Below, in pieces: positions 58,410 through 64,000 of a stretch of DNA of 64,000 nucleotides (position 1 is its first letter; the number at the start of each line of letters is the position of its first letter). Under the pieces are notes generated by a model. The model did not search any database. It was given only the letters and a program-made list of their open reading frames with translations, and was not told the DNA's origin. The translations under genes were made by a program, and so were the position numbers. Location of the stretch: assembly GCA_964501535.1 (NCBI GenBank), contig CAZCSV010000003.1:1-64000 (forward strand), read 5' to 3'. The DNA is from FEN-1279 sp964501535 (GTDB lineage Bacteria; Bacteroidota; Ignavibacteria; Tepidaquicellales; Tepidaquicellaceae).

Positions 58410-59782
58410 TAAAAAAATTAATACTGTTTCTTCTCTTTCTTTTCCCGACCACACAATTAATTTACGGAAAGCAAAGCGACACGTTAACCATAAAAAATTT
58501 TTACAAAGAGGCATTAACGAGTGATGCGGGATACGAGAATCTCCGCTATCTTTGTAAAAATATCGGACACCGCATCTGCGGTTCCACGCAATCCGAAAGA
58601 GCCATCGAGTGGGTACAAAAAGTATTGGGGGAAATGGAATTAGACACGTTATATCTTCAGGAATGCAAGGTAAGAAACTGGGTGAGAGGTGAAAAAGAGC
58701 AATGTTACATGACTTCAAAATTATTCGGAGATAGAGAATTTAATATATGTGCACTCGGAACATCAATAGGTACAGGCAGTAACGGAATAAGAGCAAACAT
58801 AATCGAGGTAAAATCATTAGAGGAATTAAAAAGTTTAGGAAGGAAAGCTGAAGGAAAAATAATATTTTTCAACAATAAGGCTAGGCAGGATTTTTATAAT
58901 ACATTTCAGGCATACGGTAATGCTGTAGGACCAAGAATAATCGGAGCGATAGAAAGTTCAAAGCTCGGAGCAACAGGTGTAATCGTGCGTTCGGTTACGT
59001 TAGCCACATACGAATTTCCGCATACAGGAGTAATGAGATATGCGGACACGGTAAAGAAAATTCCCGCAGTTGCGATAAGCACGGCAGACGCAGATTTGCT
59101 GAGCGAATATTTAAGACAGGACAGTGAACTGGAAGTATATTTCAGAACGGACTGCGAAGAGTTACCTGAAAAGACTTCTTACAATGTAATAGGAGAGATA
59201 AAAGGTTCGGCATATCCTGATGAAATTATTTTAGTTGGAGGTCATCTGGATTCGTGGGATTTAGGTGAGGGAGCGCACGACGACGGAGCGGGAATAATAC
59301 ATGCAATGGAAGTACTCAGGATATACAAAGCCCTGAACATAAAGCCGGAGCATACAATCAGATTCGTTGCATTTATGGATGAAGAGATTTCTCAGAGGGG
59401 CGGAATAAAATACGCGGAAGTTGTAAGATTAAAAGGTGAAAAGCACATAGCGGCGATAGAATCGGATGCGGGAGGTTCGGTTCCGCAGGGATTCATAATG
59501 GAGGGGACCGAGAAGCAATTCAATAAAATCTCTTCGTTCAAGGATTTATTATTGCCTTACGGGATTTACTTTTTCAGAGCCGGGGGCAGTGCGGTTGATA
59601 TTTCTTTTTTAAGAGATTTAGGATTCCCGAGGATAGGCTTGATTTGCGATTCGCAGAGATATTTTGATTATCATCATTCGGGAAACGACACGTTCGAGAA
59701 CATTCATCCGAGGGAGTTAAAGCTCGGTGGTGCAGTACTGACCGCATTAGTATATTTAATAGATAAATACGGAGCCGAATAG
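58406..59782 (+). CDS. M28-family zinc aminopeptidase, exported
   Basis: 458 residues. Signal peptide (KKLILFLLFLFPTTQLIYGK). PA-domain-like insert about 120-250 with SSKLGATGVIVRSV. M28 core: zinc ligands His280 and Asp292 (GGHLDSWDLGEGAHDDGAG), catalytic Glu326/Glu327 (FMDEEISQRGG), Asp354 (AAIESDAGG) and a last His about 428 (FDYHHSGND). The layout resembles carboxypeptidase Q/PGCP-type dipeptidases, releasing amino acids outside the cytoplasm. Overlaps the aldolase gene and is followed after 3 bp by an amino-acid permease gene: release and uptake make functional sense together. Confidence 0.92.
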   Translation: MIKKLILFLLFLFPTTQLIYGKQSDTLTIKNFYKEALTSDAGYENLRYLCKNIGHRICGSTQSERAIEWVQKVLGEMELDTLYLQECKVRNWVRGEKEQCYMTSKLFGDREFNICALGTSIGTGSNGIRANIIEVKSLEELKSLGRKAEGKIIFFNNKARQDFYNTFQAYGNAVGPRIIGAIESSKLGATGVIVRSVTLATYEFPHTGVMRYADTVKKIPAVAISTADADLLSEYLRQDSELEVYFRTDCEELPEKTSYNVIGEIKGSAYPDEIILVGGHLDSWDLGEGAHDDGAGIIHAMEVLRIYKALNIKPEHTIRFVAFMDEEISQRGGIKYAEVVRLKGEKHIAAIESDAGGSVPQGFIMEGTEKQFNKISSFKDLLLPYGIYFFRAGGSAVDISFLRDLGFPRIGLICDSQRYFDYHHSGNDTFENIHPRELKLGGAVLTALVYLIDKYGAE

Positions 59783-59785
59783 AGG

Positions 59786-61102
59786 ATGAGCATAAAGCCA
59801 AAGTTAAGCCTTCTCGATACAACGGTTGCGGTAGTCAGTTTAGTAGTCGGAATCGGAATATTCCGCACACCTGCACTGGTAGCAAAAGAGACGGGAAGTC
59901 CGGAACTTTTTTTTGCGGCATGGATAACGGGAGGAATAATTGCTTTACTGGGGGCGTTGACTTTTGCGGAAATAGGCTCGAGGAAACCATATGCGGGAGG
60001 ATTTTACAAACTTGTTTCGGAGGCATATCATCCTGCGGTAGCTTTCATAGTCAACTGGTTAGGTGTAATCATCACGAGCGGGGCAACATATGCGGCGGTG
60101 CTGATACTGGGTTCAGAATATTTATCGTCATTAATACCGATAGAGGGAATCAGTTCCCCTACCGGATTAAAAATAACTGCGGTCAGCATCGTGATAATTT
60201 TATTCATAATAAATTACACGGGGATAAAGACAAGCGCAACGGTTTTAAATATTATTACGATTTCGAAAATCGGGATAATCATAATATTCAGTTTCCTTGC
60301 AATTTTTATTTCGGGGACAAGCGAAATACAGGCGGCACCCGAGATTACTCAGGAAGCATCTTTTTTTTCAGCTTTCTCGAGCGGATTGATTGCGGTATTT
60401 TTTACATACGGTGGATACCAGTTAATAACAAATCTCTGTGCGGATGTAATCGAGCCGAAGAGAAATCTTAAGCGAGGAATAATACTTGGAGTGGTGATTA
60501 CGATTACGGTTTATCTTTTAATCAATTTCGGATATTACAGACTGCTCGGGATAGAGGGAGTAGCAAACTCCCCTCTTATAGCGGCGGATACGGCAAAAAT
60601 TATTTTCGGTGATGCGGGAAGCAAAATAATTTCGTTTATTATTTTCATATCGGCGGCGGGATTTGTAAATGTATCTTTAATGCACATGCCGAGGATATTC
60701 CACGCAATGGCAGAGGACAAGGTGATTCCTCCGGTATTTATGAGGGTGAACGAGAGAACCCAGGTGCAGGAATACGCTTTGATACTGCTTACGGTAGTTA
60801 TATTAATATTCATAATTTTTCAGGGGCAGTTCGACAGACTGATTAACATAATAATGTTCAACGATAACCTTGTGATTGCGATAGTAGCCTCGACGATTTT
60901 CATATTCAGGAAGAGAAAAGAAGATACAGGGAGCTACGACGGTTTCAAAGTGAATCCGATAGTGCCATCGATATTTATAATATTCCTGCTAATAGTTTCG
61001 TTCAAGGCGTTTTCGCAGGACATAATTTCGGGTTTAATAAGTGTACTGGTTTTATTTTTAGGGTTACCGATTTATTTTATATTAAGAAAGACGGTGAAGT
61101 AA
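59786..61102 (+). CDS. APC-superfamily amino-acid permease
   Basis: 438 residues with about 12 membrane helices. TVAVVSLVVGIGIFRTPALV (the unwound TM1 with the GxGIF motif of APC transporters), FAEIGSRKPYAGGFYKLVSE, FFTYGGYQLITNLCADVIEPKRNLKRG and a hydrophobic C-terminus. GGFY and ExP-R-N are typical of the LAT/amino-acid-polyamine families. It probably takes up amino acids freed by the upstream M28 peptidase. No terminator was found after it. Confidence 0.92.
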   Translation: MSIKPKLSLLDTTVAVVSLVVGIGIFRTPALVAKETGSPELFFAAWITGGIIALLGALTFAEIGSRKPYAGGFYKLVSEAYHPAVAFIVNWLGVIITSGATYAAVLILGSEYLSSLIPIEGISSPTGLKITAVSIVIILFIINYTGIKTSATVLNIITISKIGIIIIFSFLAIFISGTSEIQAAPEITQEASFFSAFSSGLIAVFFTYGGYQLITNLCADVIEPKRNLKRGIILGVVITITVYLLINFGYYRLLGIEGVANSPLIAADTAKIIFGDAGSKIISFIIFISAAGFVNVSLMHMPRIFHAMAEDKVIPPVFMRVNERTQVQEYALILLTVVILIFIIFQGQFDRLINIIMFNDNLVIAIVASTIFIFRKRKEDTGSYDGFKVNPIVPSIFIIFLLIVSFKAFSQDIISGLISVLVLFLGLPIYFILRKTVK

Positions 61103-61224
61103 TTTAAATATTAAATATCAAAAATAAAAATTAAGAGTGGAGAGCATAAGCCACAGATGCACAGATTAGATATGAAAATGAAAAATAATTGTTTTTTAAT
61201 TTAACATTTAAAATTGGAAGAGTG
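61103..61224. repeat. Spacer with a CCACAGAT-type intergenic motif (second copy at 61375)
   Basis: GCCACAGATGCACAGATTA lies at 61150-61168, and GCCACAGAT with a further CACAGATA recurs at 61375-61413 after the tRNA-Leu gene. These short motifs are widespread in intergenic DNA of many bacteria; no gene is visible in either spacer. Confidence 0.45.
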
Positions 61225-61307
61225 TGCGGGAAGAGGGACTTGAACCCTCACGCCGACGTGGCGCCACCCCCTCAAGATGGTGCGTCTACCAGTTTCGCCA
61301 TTCCCGC
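61225..61307 (-). tRNA. tRNA-Leu (anticodon GAG)
   Basis: 83 nt. Acceptor GCGGGAA/TTCCCGC, anticodon stem CCATC/GGTGG with loop TTGAGGG (anticodon GAG, reads CUC/CUU), long variable arm CGCCACGTCGGCG typical of Leu, T-arm GAGGG-TTCAAGT-CCCTC, discriminator A. CCA is not encoded. Confidence 0.95.
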
Positions 61308-61434
61308 TAGTAAGTGAGTTGCAAAATAACAATTTTAGAAATTGGAAAAAAGAGAAATAAGAATAATTAAATAGGCCACAGATAAAGCTGATGAGGCAAG
61401 ATTATCACAGATAAATATTTTTTTTCTTATTCCT

Positions 61435-62373
61435 TTAACTTTTTAGCTTCTGCAATTCTTTAAACAAATTAATTTCTTTGTTTGAAAGATTTTTCGGAAT
61501 CTGTATATTCAGTTTCAAATACAGGTCACCGAACGCGTTAGCGGAGCCGTACACGGGCATACCGAGTTTTTGCAGGCGGAGAGTTTTTCCGAAATCGGAT
61601 TCTTTTGCGATATCTATATTGATTGTACCTTTCAGGGTTTTGAACCGGACTTTTCCGCCGAGGACGGCGGTATACAAATCCAAATTCAGGTTTGCGTATA
61701 AATCATCACCGCTCCGCTCGAAAATTTTGTGAGGCAGAACGTTGACTTTAATAAGCAGGTCTCCTGCCTGACCGCCGCCTCTTCCAGAGCCGCCGCGACC
61801 GGGGATTTTCAGAAGGTGGCCGGCGGGAATGCCGGGTTTAATATTTAGTTTAATAGATTGGTTATTATGTTTGAATACGCGAGTAGTTCCGTTGTACGCT
61901 TCTTCGAGCGAGATATCCAATTCAGCCTGATAGTCCTGTCCGCGAGACTGAAAAGAGCGAGCGGTTTTTCTTTTTTTCCGGGAGCCGCCGAATCCTTCTC
62001 CGAATAGCATATCGAAGAAATCGGAATAACCCGAGCCGCCGAAGAAATCCTCAAAGTCACCGCTGTAAGTATACGAATGCTGTGAGCCGCCTGCATTTGC
62101 ATATTGCGACCAGTCGAATCCCTGCGATTGATTTCCATATTGCTGATAGTATTGATAACTTTCTCCAAGTTGGTCATACTTTTTCCTTTTCTCAGGGTCG
62201 CTCAGCACTTCGTTTGCTTCATTGATTTCTTTGAATTTTTCCTCAGCGGATTTATCACCTTTAGTTTTATCGGGATGATATTTAAGGGCAAGCTTTCTGA
62301 ATGCTTTTTTTATTTCATCAGGGGAGGCGTTTTTATCGACGCCGAGCACTTTATAGTAATCTTTATATTCCAC
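61435..62373 (-). CDS. DnaJ-family co-chaperone, CbpA-like
   Basis: 312 residues. J domain about 4-70 with HPD at 33-35 (LKYHPDKTKGD), a Gly/Phe/Tyr-rich linker (GNQSQGFDWSQYANAGG, FFGGSGYSDFFDMLFGEGFGG), then two C-terminal peptide-binding domains (AELDISLEEAYNGTTRVF, KIPGRGGSGRGGGQAGDLLI, LDLYTAVLGGKVRFKTLKG). There is no CxxCxGxG zinc finger, so it is a class B DnaJ like CbpA rather than the main DnaJ. It stimulates a DnaK ATPase, but no dnaK lies nearby. Confidence 0.93.
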   Translation of the reverse strand: MEYKDYYKVLGVDKNASPDEIKKAFRKLALKYHPDKTKGDKSAEEKFKEINEANEVLSDPEKRKKYDQLGESYQYYQQYGNQSQGFDWSQYANAGGSQHSYTYSGDFEDFFGGSGYSDFFDMLFGEGFGGSRKKRKTARSFQSRGQDYQAELDISLEEAYNGTTRVFKHNNQSIKLNIKPGIPAGHLLKIPGRGGSGRGGGQAGDLLIKVNVLPHKIFERSGDDLYANLNLDLYTAVLGGKVRFKTLKGTINIDIAKESDFGKTLRLQKLGMPVYGSANAFGDLYLKLNIQIPKNLSNKEINLFKELQKLKS

Positions 62374-62402
62374 TTGATTTTTTAATTTATAATTTTCTGC
62401 AA

Positions 62403-62473
62403 ATAAATTATGAATTCTGAATTAAAACCTAAATACAAATAATTCCTCTATTCATTCAGAATTCAGAATTTAT
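62403..62473. repeat. 21-bp inverted repeat between radC and the DnaJ gene
   Basis: Arms 62403-62423 and 62453-62473 pair at 19 of 21 positions (ATAAATTNTGAATTCTGAAT) with a 29-bp centre. The arm itself is built of repeated GAATTCTGAATT-like units. It may serve as a weak terminator of radC. Confidence 0.6.
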
Positions 62474-62475
62474 GA

Positions 62476-63189
62476 TTAGAAGACATTTTTATCTTTGAGG
62501 CTGCAGTAGTCATCTTTAGTAATGATGATATGGTCTATGAGTTCGATGCCCATAATTTTTCCGGCTTCATAAAGTCGTTTAGTAATTCTGATATCATCTT
62601 CTGAGGGTTCGGCATCGCCGGAGGGATGGTTATGAGCGACCAGAATCTGGGCGGCATGTCGTCTGATAGCGGATTCGAAAGTTTCCCGCGGGTGGACGAG
62701 GCTGGCGTTAAGAGTTCCTTTTGAAGTTTTATCAATTCCAATGAGTCTATTTCTGACATCAAAGCTCACGACAAAGAAATTTTCTTTGGAAAAATCCGCA
62801 ATTTCCGATTTGATGAATTTAACGATTTCATCCGGTTTAGTTACAGGGTTTTTCTTTACTCTTTCCTTTTCGAGTTCGATATTTTCCTTAAGCAGTCTTT
62901 TCGAGAGTTCGAAGCTGGCGACAAGCTGGCAGGCTTTGGCAAAACCTATGCCGCGCACTTTCATCAAGTCTTCTATCGATGCTTCCAGGATATTCTGGAG
63001 GTTACCGAAATGCCGAATCAGTTTTTGCACGGTAACCAATACGGATTCCCCTTTTATTCCCCTACCGAGGATAACGGCAAGCAATTCGTGAGAAGAAATA
63101 TTACCGGCTCCCACGTTTTTCAGTCTTTCGCGAGGTCTTTCCGATTTAGGCAAGTCCCGGACGGTAAACGAAATTTTTTCAATGTCCAT
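62476..63189 (-). CDS. radC: RadC-family JAB/MPN metalloprotein
   Basis: 237 residues. N-terminal helix-hairpin-helix region with SERPRERLKNVGAGNISSHE and VRGIGFAKACQLVASFELSK, then the JAMM domain with HNHPSGDAEPSEDD (zinc ligands His186, His188 and Asp199) and GIELIDHIIITKDDYCSLKD. The historic assignment to DNA repair is not well supported; RadC proteins often occur near mobile DNA. Here it lies beside a DnaJ gene and a tRNA-Pro, with no mobile element seen. Confidence 0.94.
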   Translation of the reverse strand: MDIEKISFTVRDLPKSERPRERLKNVGAGNISSHELLAVILGRGIKGESVLVTVQKLIRHFGNLQNILEASIEDLMKVRGIGFAKACQLVASFELSKRLLKENIELEKERVKKNPVTKPDEIVKFIKSEIADFSKENFFVVSFDVRNRLIGIDKTSKGTLNASLVHPRETFESAIRRHAAQILVAHNHPSGDAEPSEDDIRITKRLYEAGKIMGIELIDHIIITKDDYCSLKDKNVF

Positions 63190-63298
63190 AACGAAATATG
63201 GTAAGAAAAAACATTAATTGAAATACCTTTTTTAGTTTATAAAGTTTTTAAAGTATACAAGGTTCTTATTCCATATGGATATGCCGGGGGGAAATAAG

Positions 63299-63326
63299 AA
63301 ACTCAATAAATTTCTTTATTGAGTTT
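63299..63326 (-). terminator. Hairpin after tRNA-Pro
   Basis: AAACTCAATAAA (63299-63310) pairs perfectly with TTTATTGAGTTT (63315-63326), 4-nt loop; on the minus strand it runs into TTTCTTATTTCC. It begins 4 bp past the tRNA 3' end. Confidence 0.8.
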
Positions 63327-63330
63327 GTTG

Positions 63331-63404
63331 TCGGGATGAGTGGACTCGAACCACCGACCCCCTGAACCCCATTCAGGTGCCCTAGCCAACTGGGCCACAC
63401 CCCG
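63331..63404 (-). tRNA. tRNA-Pro (anticodon GGG)
   Basis: 74 nt. Acceptor CGGGGTG/CATCCCG, anticodon stem CCTGA/TCAGG with loop ATGGGGT (anticodon GGG, reads CCC/CCU), T-arm GGTGG-TTCGAGT-CCACT, discriminator A. CCA is not encoded. The rest of the 63190-63611 spacer shows no gene. Confidence 0.95.
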
Positions 63405-63611
63405 ATATTCAATCAGCAAATGTACAATGTACAGTTTCCGATGGTTTAAAAATAAATATAAAGATTTGCAAATTCAAACCAATTAATAAATTACGCAACA
63501 AAACCGCATATTTTCCGTAATTAGTATTAACAACAAAAAGTTATTTTCACCACTTTGCCCGAATTGAAATTTTTGTAAGCTTATTCATTTTTTAAAAATA
63601 AAATATATAGT

Positions 63612-64000
63612 ATGGATTACAAAAAAGTTCAATCCAGGACAAACACCAGAAATATCCTTTTCAAAATCCTTCCGATTGCATTAATGCTTTTGATTTTCGG
63701 CAGTGCTGATGCACAGAATCTTTTATCGGGTCCTGAGTGTGTTGCTTTTGATGCGCCAAGGAACAGGTATCTGGTTTCGTGTTACACGAACGGAAACATA
63801 ATACAGATAGATTCGAACGGGGTACAGTCTTATTTTCTGACAGGATTCGGTCATGTATTAAGCAACACTATACGAGGCAACATTTTTTATTTTTCCACAG
63901 TAACATCAATAAGGGGATACGATATTTCCGTAACTCCACCCCAGCAGGTAATGAATTTATACATACCGGGTTCAAAGCAGTTAGACGGAATGGTAACCGA
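63612..64000 (+). CDS. Secreted beta-propeller-like protein, N-terminal part (3' end outside window)
   Basis: ATG at 63612 opens a frame that runs uninterrupted off the window edge (129 codons seen). A basic start followed by KILPIALMLLIFGSADAQ gives a signal peptide with an ADA-Q cleavage site. The next residues, SGPECVAFDAPRNRYLVSCY, GNIIQIDSNGVQSYF and NLYIPGSKQLDGMV, look like the blades of an NHL/SMP-30-type propeller. By analogy with other exported proteins here it may end in a T9SS domain, but that part is not visible. Confidence 0.8.
   Translation, partial: MDYKKVQSRTNTRNILFKILPIALMLLIFGSADAQNLLSGPECVAFDAPRNRYLVSCYTNGNIIQIDSNGVQSYFLTGFGHVLSNTIRGNIFYFSTVTSIRGYDISVTPPQQVMNLYIPGSKQLDGMVT

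Overview
The window looks like a chromosomal scaffold piece from a Gram-negative member of the FCB group, most probably Ignavibacteria or a close relative. The reasons are: several secreted proteins ending in the type IX secretion (T9SS) sorting domain with the NYPNPFNP signature, a PorV/PorQ-family protein, a GWxTD-domain protein, a YbbR protein, a TonB receptor with a carboxypeptidase-like N-terminal domain, and an S10-spc-alpha ribosomal cluster in the Bacteroidota/Chlorobiota order (secY-map-infA with no adk between). Composition is moderately AT-rich. Candidate promoters are of the sigma-70 type (TTGACA-like, 17-bp spacer, TATATT/TATTTT). The taxonomic call is inference from gene content.

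Layout. 1-0.8 kb (+): end of a SHOCT-domain gene, an FmdB-type zinc ribbon and a second zinc-ribbon protein. 0.8-1.6 kb (-): lptB. 1.8-4.3 kb (-): a solitary AT-rich gene that joins nuclease, N6-adenine methylase and a specificity-like domain in one chain. 4.5-8.3 kb (-): a GWxTD protein, YbbR protein, CPBP membrane protein and pdxJ, probably one operon. 8.5-21.9 kb (-): an envelope/secretion block of a BNR-like T9SS protein, TonB receptor, 1152-aa exported protein with a variant C-terminal domain, PorV-like protein and a large Kelch/adhesin T9SS protein. 22-23.6 kb (-): a 2-hydroxyacid dehydrogenase and engB. 23.8-24.14 kb: a transposase-less element with 25-bp inverted ends and an 8-bp target duplication.

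24.2-39 kb (-): ribosomal/transcription cluster rplB-rpsS-rplV-rpsC-rplP-rpmC-rpsQ-rplN-rplX-rplE-rpsN-rpsH-rplF-rplR-[tRNA-Gln x2]-rpsE-rpmD-[outer-membrane gene, terminator, 100-N gap]-rplO-secY-map-infA-rpmJ-rpsM-rpsK-rpsD-rpoA-rplQ. It begins at rplB, behind its own candidate promoter, and is interrupted by two tRNA-Gln genes and by a beta-barrel gene with its own terminator. 39-44 kb (-): three tandem M16 peptidase genes followed by a MoxR ATPase. 44.1-44.6 kb: a non-coding spacer full of palindromic repeats.

44.7-52.7 kb (+): a metalloprotease/beta-propeller/beta-barrel protein, two T9SS cargo proteins and a LipL32-like secreted protein. 52.8-57.5 kb (-): 2-oxoacid:ferredoxin oxidoreductase (korAB) and rpsF-ssb-rplI without rpsR between. 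57.6-61.1 kb (+): class II aldolase, M28 peptidase and APC permease in one tight operon. 61.2-63.4 kb (-): tRNA-Leu(GAG), a DnaJ/CbpA-like protein, radC and tRNA-Pro(GGG). The window ends inside a secreted beta-propeller-like gene (+).

No complete insertion sequence, CRISPR array, prophage or rRNA gene was seen. The points most worth a second look are the TonB/1152-aa/PorV triad, the single-chain restriction-modification gene, the IS256-like MITE, the interrupted spc operon with its gap, and the LipL32 homologue without a lipobox.
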